The notes: a model not told the origin generated them from the letters alone. Numbered from the stretch's first letter, positions 1 to 10,292 are shown. The stretch: 64,000 nt of DNA from Clitopilus passeckerianus (GCA_944990035.1 CALYLX010000128.1:1-64000); one strand, 5' to 3'. Made by a program: numbers and translations.

Positions 1-2878
1 TTGCTAATGCCTGCCTCGGTTGGTCACTGGCCTTCTCACTTCAAAGAGTCGCGTTCTGCCATTGTCCCAAAGCCTCGGCAAACCGCACCACTCAACTCCC
101 AAGATGTTCCGCCCTATTGTGTTGCTCAACACGCTGAAACTTTCGAGAAGATGCTTGCAAACCGGATGCAGTTTGAAGCGCAGAAATTTGTTCCACCCCA
201 ATCAGTTTGGAGGTGGCGCCAACACTCTACTGGGATGCGGGTGTTTATCTCACTCACATCGTCAAAGCCGGTTGGGCGAGAGGGTTGAAGACAAGTGTGG
301 TCGCTTTTGACCTTGCTCGTTCTTTTCCCTCTCTCAACCACGACATGCTGCTACGCATACTGCGCAGACTGGGCTTTGCGCCAGAAGTCTGCAACTTTGC
401 GTCTTACCTTGTTGGGAGACACACATCCTACAGCTGGAACGGCGAAGAGTCCAGCAAGTACTGCAGATGTTGGTGTTGGCCAAGGATCTGCTTTATCCCT
501 TCTTCTCTCTGCGCTCTATTTGGTGCCGGATGAGGCTTGAACGCAGGATTGCTCCTGGCGTTACAACACTCATGTCGTATGTATGATGGTTCGCTCATCG
601 TCCAGTCGCCATCCTTTGGGGAGAACATCACCCACTCCAACAAGCATATGCTGTCATCACGGAGCTTGTTACTGCACTTGGCCTTCTCTTGGAACACGAT
701 AAGACAGAGGTCTTCCACTTCTCTCGCAAGCACAACGATGTCAACCCTGCCATTGACTTGGGCTTTGCTCCACACACTGGCAACTCGCCACTTCAACCCA
801 AGAGCGTTTGGCGCTACTTGGGCTTCTACTTTGACCGGTCGCTATTCTTTAGCCACCATATCAAGTATTAGTCTACCAAGGCTCTGACCACTGTCAAGGC
901 TATGATCATGCTTGGTAACTCATCAAGGGGTATCACCCCTATGCAGAAGCGGCTGCTCTACCGTGCATGCGTCCTCCCGGTCGCCACGTACGGTGTGGGC
1001 CTCTGGTTCTACAAAGGTGCAAGGTGTAAGACTGCTATGTCGCACTTGCGCACTATGCAACACAAGGCTGCCAGGTGGATAACTGGCACCTTTCGCACAT
1101 CGCCGGGAGGGGGGACCGAGTCAATTGCTGGTCTTCCTCCCATTCATTTGCACATCAGGAAAGGTTGAACGTGGCCAGGCGCGTATTGGCACCCGATTGG
1201 CACCACCCTACGCTGTCACTTATTAGCGACAAGCACCAGCTGTATGAAGGGACAATGCATCTCCTTCATCTCTCTCAACTTGTCACGACGCGGCGCGGCA
1301 ACTTGCTCTCTACAGTTGTGGACTCTGACGCACATGCTGTGCGCGTCTCGAGCCTCTCAACCCAGTCCATGGAGAAGCAGTCCCAGGTCGCCTGTTGGAT
1401 ACGCACTCTGGCAGGGTTACATTTGACACCATCATTGCAGCATCTAAGGATGCCCTTGATGCTCGTGGCATCCACCTGAAGGTGATTCGCACTGACACAG
1501 ATCTGTCTGACACTATGGTGTTGGTGGCAGCTGATGCGTCTGTTCCAAAAAGGAAGCACCAGGCGGTTGCTGCCTGCTCCTCCTTCATGGCGCCTTTGGG
1601 CCAGAAGAATACACTATGGCATCAGGCAGGGTCCTTTCTGATGATGCTGAACTCGCAGCCATTGACTTGTCCATACGCAAGGCTGTTTTGCGCGACAACT
1701 GTGTCAAGATAGTTGTGCTCTCAGACTCGACTAAAGCCATCCTTTTGGCTTTAGACCTGTCTCTCCATTCTGGGCAAGAACACTCACTGTCCATTTGCTC
1801 CAAATTACGTGCTTGGTTTTCGGGCGACGCTGGTAGGTGTGTCCACTTTGTCCATGTCCTTTCAAGACTCAACTGGGACATTCATCACCGGGCTCACTTG
1901 GCGGCCACTGGCCTGCGGGTGGGTGCTGGCAACCAACCCCAGACATCCCTTGGGTATGCCCGGAACGCTGTGAATAGAATGCTGCATGAGTGGACTTGTC
2001 TACTGCAGCAGCCTTCTTACTCTGGCAACAACTTCCTGTGCCTTACACACAAAGATGCTCCTTAGGCCCACGCACCAAAGGGGGCCTTGGCTTCGTCACA
2101 TTGGCACTTCCAATGCGCACACCGCGCATCTCACACGCGCAGTCTTGGGTCATGCACCCATTGGTGAATTCTGTGCACGCTTCAACCTGGATGAGACAGT
2201 GTGTGCATGCAACTGGCGCATACTGGAAACAAGGGACACATCCTTCACAGTGTGCGCACTTCCAACGACGGCCTAACCTGCGCTTGCGCCGGGAGCTGTC
2301 GTCTTTCTCATTCTTCCGAGAACAACCCTGCCACTTTTGCGTTCCCATCGCAACAGCCGCCACTGCCGTTTCCCAAAGCCAGGAAGACACGGCGACATGG
2401 GCTGCCTGATAAGGGCCCCATGCGTGTTCGCGTTGCTCCTGCTGTTGGAGGCCACTGCCAACGAATGCCTGTAACAGGCTCCACTGCACTGCCGCGCCCA
2501 GACGATCTTGTCTGGGTGCCCGGTGCACACCAATTTGTTCGCAGAGAACAAGCCGAAGCCTGGCATGGCTTTCCATGCATAGGCGTCAGTGCTCCATCCT
2601 TCATATAGCGGCGAGCCTGGCCTCCAGGGTTCTTACTGCTTCTGCGGGGTGTTGCGCGCCACCATACTCCTTGTTAGATTTATCCTCGGCGGCCACCCTA
2701 GCTTGCTCTTTGGTGCACCCTGTATTCAGTGTAGTTCACTCGACGAACATGGTTCTTTACTTACGTTAGTATACAATGCATGTGTTTAGGTACTTGCAAC
2801 CGGACTGCGATCGGGCGCCGGAATATAAATTGTCAGATGCCCTCCGGGGCGTAGGGCTTTGATCAAAAAAAAAAACAT
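1..2878 (+). mobile_element. LINE-A: degraded non-LTR retrotransposon, RT to 3' tail
   Basis: This is the 3' part of a non-LTR retrotransposon whose 5' end lies outside the window. Broken frames show reverse transcriptase motif A (FDLARSFPSLNH, about 310-345) and motif B (GQGSALS, about 480-500). The catalytic Y-x-D-D box expected near 574-590 is destroyed by an indel and stop. An RNase H domain follows (ADASVP near 1530; DDAELAAIDLSIRKA and LSDSTKAI at 1640-1750; LSRLNWDIHHR near 1865). A C-terminal zinc-binding segment comes next (GHAPIGEFCARFN with Cys pair CAC, 2150-2270). The 3' UTR ends in GATC plus an A tract at 2864-2874. At least six frame changes make it non-functional. It shares its 3' end and RNase H segment with the - strand copy at 10765-12490. 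Domain order RT, RNase H, zinc segment fits fungal Tad/I-type LINEs; the exact clade is inference. Confidence 0.88.
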
Positions 2879-3373
2879 TTGAGCTGATACAAGTAAGGTG
2901 ATCGGGACCAGGAGCAGTGTTGGAATACTTCGCCAGTTCTTCTCTGAGTTCTGTTACACCAAAGTCCCATCACTCATGCAGCAGAGACTGAGGCACCTCA
3001 TCAAGCACAGAGGGATCAACTGGGTTGTCGAAGCTGAATTGTAGGTGGAGTCAAGAGCAGCCCATAGGACTCAAGAGAATTGCAAGGTTCACCATTGTGG
3101 CAAATGACTTCATGTGTAGGAGCTCCCGCTGCTTGGCCCAGCGCATGAGATCCCATGGACACTTGTTGGTAGAAGCAATAGTTTGGATTCTACCATCAAA
3201 GAACTTGCACTTTGCCACCTTAGTGGTCCTGCGAACACCTTATAATCAGTGACCGCCCTGAGCGCGATATACTCTGACAGCCTCAGAGCATTCAGGACTT
3301 CACCAGGACATTGACCTGGTAGAAATGCGAACAGCTTCGGAGTTGTTATCCCAAGCCTGTTTGATAACAGTTG
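2879..3373 (-). mobile_element. LINE-B, distal half: endonuclease-RT linker and RT start
   Basis: Read on the - strand, the broken frames give a linker of the type found between the endonuclease and RT of fungal LINEs (KFFDGRIQTIASTNKCPWD, then NPVDPSVLDEVPQSL). They end in the first RT landmark, NTAPGPDHLT, close to 2885. The rest of RT is missing because the fragment abuts the A tail of LINE-A at 2878. The upstream half of this same copy lies at 10293-10764, on the far side of the gypsy element. Several stops and frameshifts are present, so this is a fossil. Confidence 0.75.
3369..3373. repeat. Target-site duplication, left copy (AGTTG)
   Basis: AGTTG directly precedes the left LTR and is repeated exactly at 10288-10292 after the right LTR. 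Five bp is the usual duplication length for Ty3/gypsy integrases, so both ends of the element are defined. Confidence 0.93.
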
Positions 3374-3828
3374 TGTTACAGTTACCTTGGATACGCACCC
3401 GACTCTTTTTCCTTTTACTCATCTACCATTACTATCCCCGCCCTGCTTACGTTTATACAATTACTCAGTACTGCTGCGCATTACTCATCCCTTTAGCTAT
3501 GATTACTCAGTATTCTCACGATCGTGGGATACTTGTACTATATTTACTTACCATGACTCGTCGCGACTCTTACTCTGACTCACTCCGAGTCATACTTACT
3601 TTCTTACTTAGCATTGCTGCGCAATGCCCAACCCTTAGCCCTACTCTTCATGTATAAATACTTTTACGCTTTCGGTCTTGCTTCCCCAGCTTGACCTAAA
3701 AGCCTATACATTGCTATTTGCTTTAATTCGACTCGCTCGACATTTCCTCGTCTCTACAAAGGCTGGTAGAGGACTAAGCAGCTGAACTCTTGATACTTGG
3801 TTGAGCACGTAGCGATACTAGCTTAACA
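3374..3828 (+). repeat. Left LTR of the gypsy element
   Basis: Begins TGTTACAG and ends GCTTAACA, and aligns over its whole length with 9831-10287. It contains a TATA-like TATAAATAC at about 3652-3660, a plausible core promoter for the element. Differences from the right copy are single-base indels near 3402 and 3604, a 3-base indel near 3472, a one-base indel in the C run near 3686 and a small divergent patch around 3725-3755. Confidence 0.95.
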
Positions 3829-3911
3829 AAGGTCAAGCTGATCTGATAGCCCGCTCATCGCAAGCGTAGGCCACAACCACCAACCACCCGACTGCAAGAG
3901 GTCGACCACCC

Positions 3912-4289
3912 TTGCAACCGACCGGAACCACGTCTCTCTCAAGACCGCCGAACGCCTCAACTCCCACCGGGACAGAGAGGGTAGTACAACTCGACGACGG
4001 CACTTACTCAGAATTTGACCTTAAAACAAACCGTTGGAGACATTTGGTACCAAAAGACGAAAACCCGCGACAATATCGATTCGGCGACTACCTTAGCAGC
4101 GCCTACTTCACCGAAGAAGTAAAGAACCCAGAACCAGAACCACAGTCAGACCCCGAACCAGAATCAGAAGCAGAACAAGAACCCGAAGAAGAATCAGAAC
4201 CAGAACCAGAACCCCAGACAGACCCAGACTCCGACACCCGCACAAACTCCGAAACAAGAACCACCAGAAATGGCTCCGACCAACCCTGA
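3912..4289 (+). other. Acidic Pro/Glu-rich leader region before gag
   Basis: An open stretch with no ATG at its start, encoding a Thr/Pro-rich segment followed by PEPEP/EQEPEEE-type repeats (about 4115-4245) built from CCAGAA/GAATCAGAA units. It probably is the N-terminal part of Gag in a different frame from the 4315 ORF. A short in-frame segment, MAPTNPEPKKLAEL, starts at 4270 and ends in a TGA directly before the gag ORF's first ATG. Gag may therefore have once begun upstream and been cut by one nonsense change. Confidence 0.5.
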
Positions 4290-4314
4290 ACCAAAGAAAC
4301 TCGCCGAACTCTGA

Positions 4315-5148
4315 ATGGGACAACCATTTGAATATGATGGTGACCGAAGAAATGCTGAAGTTTGGTTGTTGGAAGTCAAGATGTACCTAAGCCTGAACGA
4401 CCACATCTACGACAACAACAACAAGCAAATCGCTTTTGCACTTTCCTTTTTGAAGAAAGGAACCGCATTGGCGTGGAAACGATCTTTCTGTCAGAACCAC
4501 ACAAACAAAGATAACGACATCATCCTCCCCGATTTCAAGCAATTCGAGAAAGAGTTCATCAACACCTTTTACCCAGTAGACGGAGAAGGACAGGCATTTG
4601 CGTCCCTCGATGCTCTCACGCAGAAAGGACCAATTGACGATTACATATCTCAATTCAAAGTCCTTATCTCCACCTCCGGGATCACCGATGAAAAAGCGAA
4701 GATTGAATTCTTCCAGAAAGGACTCAACTCCAAGATCATCGAAAAGATCTATAACCTCCCCATTCTTCCCATCACCATTAACGGATGGTACGAACACGCT
4801 GCCCGATTTGATGCGCAATGGCGTAGAGGACAGAATGTCATCCGCCGCAACAGAGGACTCCCTCCTATTTCCCACGCAAATCCCCGCAATACCCACACCA
4901 CGGCAGACCCTAACGCCATGGACATTGACGCCTTATCTGAAAGAGAAGGAGTTAATGAAGGAAGGAAATGCTTCCGCTGTTTCAAGAAAGGACATCGCTC
5001 TCGAGAATGCCCTGAACGCAGAGGAGGAAAGCAGTCCAGCACCAACTCCTATGGCAAGAAAAACATCAAAGATCTTGTCAGAACCATTAGAGCATTGGAA
5101 GCGGAAGAATTGGAGAGCTTCTGGAATGAGCTCGATGAGGATTTTTAG
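4315..5148 (+). CDS. gag: Retrotransposon Gag with CCHC zinc knuckle
   Basis: An open 277-residue frame. It starts MGQPFEYDGDRRNAEVW, the usual opening of chromovirus capsid domains, and carries the retrotrans_gag core (about residues 30-165, including the FEKEFINTFYP block). It ends in a CCHC knuckle, CFRCFKKGHRSREC (about residues 220-233), for binding element RNA. Gag forms the virus-like particle in the cytoplasm. This is the only structural frame that remains open. The ATG follows an in-frame TGA by zero bases, so the native protein may have been longer. Confidence 0.88.
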   Translation: MGQPFEYDGDRRNAEVWLLEVKMYLSLNDHIYDNNNKQIAFALSFLKKGTALAWKRSFCQNHTNKDNDIILPDFKQFEKEFINTFYPVDGEGQAFASLDALTQKGPIDDYISQFKVLISTSGITDEKAKIEFFQKGLNSKIIEKIYNLPILPITINGWYEHAARFDAQWRRGQNVIRRNRGLPPISHANPRNTHTTADPNAMDIDALSEREGVNEGRKCFRCFKKGHRSRECPERRGGKQSSTNSYGKKNIKDLVRTIRALEAEELESFWNELDEDF

Positions 5149-5228
5149 AACGGCGGCCAGTGTCAACGTCTGAACCCGCCACAATACTGATTTCTTCTAT
5201 GTCGTAGGCAGAACCTTTTGATAAATCT

Positions 5229-5579
5229 ATGCGTCTACCCATTAAGGTCTCTGCTCCGAATGAAGAAAGAACCGTTGAAACCAAAGCACTAGTCGACTCA
5301 GGTGCTCAAGGACTATTCATCGACAAAGAATTTGTCGCCCGCTATCGAATCAAGACACATCCCCTTCGACAACCTCTCACTGCCAAAAACGTTGACGGCA
5401 CTATCAACAAAATGGGGCAAATCACCCATTACACCTGGGTCGATATAGGGATAGGGAAACACAAGGCGTCAGAACGGTGCCTGGTCACCGGATTAGGGAA
5501 TGAACACCTGATCCTCGGACTCCCATGGCTGAAGCGAACGAATCCAGAAATCAACTGGCAAGGGGACACTATTCATTAA
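5229..5579 (+). pseudogene. Retropepsin-type aspartic protease fragment of pol
   Basis: A 116-residue frame with the catalytic motif LVDSGAQG (about residues 24-31) and the late-fold motif HLILGLPWL (about 98-106). Both are typical of Ty3/gypsy aspartic proteases, which cut the Gag-Pol polyprotein. It starts 80 bp after gag in another frame and stops before RT, so the original pol frame is interrupted on its 3' side. The active-site residues look intact, but the polyprotein context is lost. Confidence 0.85.
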
Positions 5580-5754
5580 TCCCAAACACGTCAAGACATC
5601 CCCGCTACGCACGGCCCTTGCCCGAGTCCAGATCAGACGACTAGCTGCCACAGAGGAATCACGCCCAGACATTTCCAACGTACCCGACGAACCCGAACCC
5701 ATTGAAACACCCTTAGAAGAACCCAATGACGAACAAGACCTGGTTATTGCCTAT

Positions 5755-6933
5755 GTGAAAGGAGAACCAGTGATGGGGATATTCGAACGAGCCAATTCCC
5801 CATTGACGAATGAACATCGAGAACCAGAAATCAGAAGAATCCGAGCTGCAAATATCTCCCGAATCACCCGAGATAGAGGATCACTGCGATTTGTCCCGAC
5901 CCAGAACATCTGGATCCGCGCCAAGACGTCCATCTCCCAGACCCTAGAACATCAGAAAACTGAAGAAGTCAAGAAGAAACTTGAAGACCTCATTCCCCGA
6001 ATACCACGAATTCAAGAAAGTCTTTGAAAAGAAGCATCAGAACGATTTCCCCATCTCGGCCTTGGGATCACGCCATTGATCTCAAACCAGACTTTGTCCC
6101 GAAAGACTGCAAGGTCTACCCTCTCAACCCAAAGGAGCAAGCCGAAATGGACAAATTTCTCGAAGAAAACTTACGGAAAGGATACATCCGACCCTCGAAA
6201 TCACCTCAGCATCACCCTTCTTCTTTGTAGCAAAGAAAGAAGCAAACGCACTACGACCCTGCCAAGATTACCGATATCTCAACAGTGGAACTGTCAAGAA
6301 TGCCTACCCTTACCACTAGTCAGCGACCTACTCGACAAACTCAGAGGAGCAAAGATTTTCACAAAACTAGACATCCGATGGGGATATCATAATGTCCGGA
6401 TCAAAGAAGGAGACGAGTGGAAAGCAGCCTTCAAAACAAATCGAGGCTTGTTTGAACCCACCGTCATGTTCTTTGGACTATGCAACTCCCCAGCCACGTT
6501 TCAAGCAATGATGAACCACATCTTCAGAGACATGATCGATGAAGGATGGTTAATCATCTACATGGATGACATGCTACTCTTCTCTAAAGACCCAAGAGAA
6601 CATGAGAAGCGCACCAAACGGGTACTCCAAAGGCTGATGGAACACAACCTGTTCCTTAAAGCTGAGAAATGCAAATTCAACGTGACAGAAGTCGAATTCC
6701 TTGGAATGATCATATCGCCAGACAAGATCCACATGGACCCGACCAAACTCGATGGGATAAAGAAATGGCCAACCCCGACCACCGTAAAAGAAGTTCGGTC
6801 CTTTTTGGGATTTGGCAACTTCTACCGAAGGTTCATAGGGAAATATGCGGAATTAGCCCGACCCCGAACGATCTCACCAAGAAAGATCGGCCCTTTACAT
6901 GGGAGGAACAAGAAGAAGCATTTGAAGCCCTGA
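5755..6933 (+). pseudogene. Reverse transcriptase of the gypsy element, frameshifted
   Basis: Three overlapping frames hold the spacer (5755-6027), the RT fingers (6024-6230, with [21 protein letters not shown]) and the palm (6270-6870). The palm includes TKLDIRWGYHN (motif A), MFFGLCNSPATFQ (motif B), the intact catalytic YMDDML near 6560 and FLGMIIS. The canonical Ty3 start is DIRWGYNN-like, so conservation is high. At least two frameshifts, one near 6225 and one near 6870, stop a continuous polyprotein. The catalytic aspartates are present, so decay is recent. Confidence 0.9.
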
Positions 6934-6964
6934 AGAAAGGTTCGCGGAGACACCCGTACTCACG

Positions 6965-7291
6965 ATGCCCGATCCAACGAAACCGTTCACCATTGAATGT
7001 GATGCATCCAAGTGGGCAACAGGAGCAGTGCTACGCCAACGAGACGAAAATAACGACTGGCACCCTTGTGGATACATCTCTCACTCCTTCACCCCAACCG
7101 AACGGAACTACGAAATCTACGACAGGGAACTACTCGCTATAGTCAGAGCACTGGAAACTTGGCGACACTATCTACAAGGATCAGCCCACCCTGTCACGGT
7201 ATTCTCCGACCATAAGAACCTAACCTACTACCGAACGCCACAGAAACTTAGCCGACGACAAGCACGATGGAGTTTACTCCTCCCAATATGA
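6965..7291 (+). pseudogene. RNase H domain of the gypsy pol
   Basis: Encodes [18 protein letters not shown] (first catalytic Asp), then the [19 protein letters not shown] block with the catalytic Glu, and [12 protein letters not shown] with the next Asp. This is the usual Ty3/gypsy RNase H order that degrades the RNA of the RNA-DNA hybrid. It begins in a different frame from RT, and the frame breaks near 7285 within the ARW block that normally continues towards integrase. Confidence 0.88.
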
Positions 7292-7888
7292 CCTAAACCT
7301 AGTCCATGTACCAGGAACTCAGATGGTCCAATCTGACGAACTGTCCCGACGAGCAGATCACATTCTAAACCACGACACCGACAACGAAGACATCACCATG
7401 CTACCTGATAAACTCTTCATCCGAACAATTGACACCGAACTTAAGGCGGAATTTGCCGAACACATGATGAAAGACGAATTCTTCACGGAAGCAATACGAC
7501 ACCTGAAGAACCACTCTACCCCATTAAATCGGCTTTAGCCGACTGGAAAGTAGAGGACTCTCTCCTCTTCTTCCGAGGGTGATGCTACGTCCCTAATGAC
7601 GCTACCCTACGACGAAGCCTCATACAGAAGTATCATGACGCACCTATGGCCGGGCACCCAGGAGCATTCAAGACGATGGAGTTAATTTCCGAACACTACT
7701 GGTGGCCCAGAATGTTTGGAACTGTCAAATCCTACGTTGATGGATGTGCCCTTGCCAACAGATGAAGGTCAATACACACCCCACGGCACCTCCTGAACCC
7801 AGTCAAATTTACCGCCACACGACCCTTCGAACTTGCCTCTACAGATTTCATCACTGATCTTCCTGAGGTTAACGGTTACGACTCACTC
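7292..7888 (+). pseudogene. RNase H-integrase tether and integrase zinc (HHCC) domain, broken
   Basis: The frame at 7323-7538 carries the tether (SDELSRRADH, then LPDKLFIRTID). After a TAG at about 7536 other frames show the zinc-domain sequence: a YHDAPMAGHPGAFKT stretch near 7630, EHYWWPRMF near 7690, and the CP-CQQM cysteines near 7750 split by a frameshift. Several stops make this the most damaged part of pol. Confidence 0.78.
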
Positions 7889-8875
7889 ATGGTCGTGGTA
7901 GACCATGGCCTTAGTAAGGGGGTAATTTTGATCCCTTGCAAGAAGACCATTGACGCCCTAGGCACTGCCAACAACTACCTGGATGCTGTCTACAGAAGAT
8001 TCGGACTTCCTGACAAACTGATATCCGATAGAGGTCCACAATTCGCATCCAAAGTATTCCAAGAACTAGGACGACTCCTAGGAATCAAGCTTTCCCTGAC
8101 AACCGCATATCACCCACAAGCAGATGGAGAAACCGAACGTGTCAACCAAGACATTGGCGCTTATCTCCGACTATTCTGCGCCAACAACCCCGAGAAATGG
8201 CTAGAACTAATTCCCCTAATGGAATTCGCCCATAACAAACGTGTTCATGCCGTCACCGCACAAACTCCATTCTACCTAATGAACGGAGCAGAACCACGTG
8301 CTATCCCCCTTCCATATCAGAAGACCAATGTCCCTGCTGCGGAAACCCGAATGAAAGAACTCCAACAGGCACGAGACGAAGCTGCGGCTGCCCATGAACT
8401 TGCGAGACGAAAGATGGCCGAACGTGTCCGAAGTAACTTCAAACCATTTGAACAAGGACAGAAGGTTTGGTTGGAAACAACTAACCTAAAACTGGCATAC
8501 TACTCAAAGAAGTTCACGCCACGACGAGAAGGCCCCTTCACGATCAAAGAAGTTCTAGGTCCGCTGACCTACAGATTAGAACTACCCCGAGCATGGAAAA
8601 TTCACCCTGTGTTCCACGCCACCCTCCTCACACCATACAAGGAAACTGAGACACATGGGCCCAATTTCCTAGAACCGCCACCTGACCTCATCAATCAAGA
8701 AGAAGAATGGGAAGTGGAAGAAATTGTCGCACACAAACGACATCGTGGGAAGATCCTTTACAAGATCAAGTGGAAAGGATATCCGACATCGGAGAACTCA
8801 TGGGAACCTGTGAGAAACCTCCAGAACGCCAAGAAGACCCTTGAAGCATATAAGAAGAAGAAGAACATTCGGTGA
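7889..8875 (+). CDS. Integrase catalytic core with C-terminal chromodomain (pol fragment)
   Basis: A 328-residue open frame. It holds the rest of the rve core (VVVDHGLSKGVILIPC, LISDRGPQFAS with the second catalytic Asp, TAYHPQADGETERVNQ with the catalytic Glu). The first Asp of D,D-35-E lies just upstream (STDFITDLP near 7840). A GPY-like module follows (PRREGPFTIKEVLGPLTYRLELP, about residues 210-232). The end is a chromodomain (about residues 275-322: EWEVEEIVAHKRHRGK, then YKIKWKGYPTSENSWEP). Chromodomains of this class bind methylated histone H3 and steer insertion to heterochromatin; that is family knowledge. The start codon is internal because the upstream frame is broken. Confidence 0.92.
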   Translation: MVVVDHGLSKGVILIPCKKTIDALGTANNYLDAVYRRFGLPDKLISDRGPQFASKVFQELGRLLGIKLSLTTAYHPQADGETERVNQDIGAYLRLFCANNPEKWLELIPLMEFAHNKRVHAVTAQTPFYLMNGAEPRAIPLPYQKTNVPAAETRMKELQQARDEAAAAHELARRKMAERVRSNFKPFEQGQKVWLETTNLKLAYYSKKFTPRREGPFTIKEVLGPLTYRLELPRAWKIHPVFHATLLTPYKETETHGPNFLEPPPDLINQEEEWEVEEIVAHKRHRGKILYKIKWKGYPTSENSWEPVRNLQNAKKTLEAYKKKKNIR

Positions 8876-8935
8876 ATCTCCATCAACCCACAGCACTTTG
8901 CCGAAGCAAACACATCTCTCTTATAATGTCCTCCA

Positions 8936-9797
8936 ATGTCTCCTCCTACGACCGCACCATCATCCTTAACACCTTCAAAACCGATTCCGCTGTTACGGCG
9001 CTCCGTACGAACACTGCCTGGAGCAGCAACGACAACCTCCTCACTGAAGTGGCAGAGCGAGGCTCAGCCTACCACGATCGAAGAACCGAATTCGCAACGA
9101 AGTGGCTCGTCTATGCCACCTATATTCGAAAACCTTGAAGAACTTGATCGAGCTCTTGACAGCTCTGACCAACGCACGGAGGAAACCCTCACCGACCTCT
9201 TCTTTGCTGCCGGAGGACAGCCTTCCTTGATCAGCACTATCCTGAACGACGAAGTTGGTTCCCAACCCGAAAGAGACAGATTTCGAAACCCTTGCCGCCA
9301 ATCCCTGGGGCCTGAGGAAGATCAAACCACCGAAGAACCGACGATTCTCACGGCATGTCAGGTTCGAGGAACCCTCCAAGAATTCCCCCGTCACCAACCT
9401 TGCTACCGCTGCCAAGATAAAGCACAATCCCTTCATTCAAACTATATCCGAGGATCAAGATAGCGACAAGGAAAATGTCAACCCAAATGTCAAACCCGCC
9501 GACACCTTACCTCTCCGCATTCGAAAGCCCACCAGAGTCAGATTCGCCAACTCTGGTGAACCCTCTTCCTCAACGATCTCGTGCAGAAGGCGCCGCGCAC
9601 GGATACCTTGCCAACCAGCCACCACCGCCCAGACACTTCCGATGCTATGTTTGCGGAGGCAGACATCGACAATACCATTGCTTTCGTTTTGTTTGTCGTC
9701 TGTGTCATCATCGCGCCCAGGCCATTACCCGGTTAACTGTCCACAACGCTATTGGAAGAACATAGACCGCCATTTCTGGGGCAAGAAGAAGAATTGA
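8936..9797 (+). pseudogene. Extra reading frame downstream of integrase with paired zinc-knuckle-like motifs
   Basis: About 860 bp between the integrase stop and the right LTR, on the coding strand, hold three overlapping open frames that together look like one Ser/Pro/Thr- and Glu-rich protein broken by two frameshifts. Frame 1 (8936-9463) carries an acidic helical stretch (FENLEELDRALDSSDQRTEE). Frame 2 (9255-9797) has NPWGLRKIKPPKNRR and a basic/acidic mix. Frames 3 and 2 end with two Cys/His groups: CYVCGGRHRQYHC and CRLCHHRAPGHYPVNC, the second across a frame change, then a basic C-terminus ending GKKKN. Standard chromoviruses end after the chromodomain, so this is additional. Nucleic-acid binding is an inference from the CxxC...H...C spacing; function unknown. 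Confidence 0.6.
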
Positions 9798-9830
9798 AGT
9801 CAGGTGACTTCAACGCTAGCGAGAGGGTAA

Positions 9831-10287
9831 TGTTACAGTTACCTTGGATACGCACCCGGACTCTTTTTCCTTTTACTCATCTACCATTACTATCCCCGCC
9901 CTGCTTACGTTTATACAATTACTCAGTACTGCGCATTACTCATCCCTTTAGCTATGATTACTCAGTATTCTCACGATCGTGGGATACTTGTACTATATTT
10001 ACTTACCATGACTCGTCGCGACTCTTACTCTGACTCACTCCGAGTCATACTTACTTTGCTTACTTAGCATTGCTGCGCAATGCCCAACCCTTAGCCCTAC
10101 TCTTCATGTATAAATACTTTTACGCTTTCGGTCTTGCTTCCCAGCTTGACCTAAAAGCCTATACATTGCTATTTGCTTTAACTTCGACTCGCTCGATTAC
10201 TCTCGCTCGTCTCTACAAAGGCTGGTAGAGGACTAAGCAGCTGAACTCTTGATACTTGGTTGAGCACGTAGCGATACTAGCTTAACA
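9831..10287 (+). repeat. Right LTR of the gypsy element
   Basis: Starts TGTTACAG and ends CTTAACA, matching the left LTR along its length with a handful of small indels. A purine-rich GCGAGAGGGTAA directly precedes it and could be the plus-strand primer. Confidence 0.95.
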
Positions 10288-10292
10288 AGTTG
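10288..10292. repeat. Target-site duplication, right copy (AGTTG)
   Basis: Exact copy of the five bases at 3369-3373. Confidence 0.93.

Larger units (their letters stand above)
3374..10287 (+). mobile_element. Ty3/gypsy chromovirus, 6.9 kb, two LTRs, coding frames broken
   Basis: A full-length LTR retrotransposon: 455-bp left LTR, gag with a zinc knuckle, aspartic protease, reverse transcriptase, RNase H, integrase with C-terminal chromodomain, an extra reading frame, then a 457-bp right LTR. The LTRs begin TGTTAC and end TTAACA, and AGTTG flanks both sides. The purine-rich stretch GCGAGAGGG just before the right LTR is a candidate polypurine tract. I could not recognise a tRNA primer-binding site directly after the left LTR. 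The chromodomain places it among chromoviruses. The LTRs differ by only a few small indels plus one short divergent patch, so insertion is recent, yet protease-pol carries several frameshifts and stops. It sits inside the endonuclease-RT linker of a LINE copy (LINE-B). Confidence 0.96.

Noticed and set aside
2043..2576. 177-codon - strand open frame with many Cys and His
   Set aside because: Antisense of the LINE-A 3' end; the sense strand gives the recognisable GHAPIGEFCARFN zinc segment, so the Cys-rich look is coincidental.
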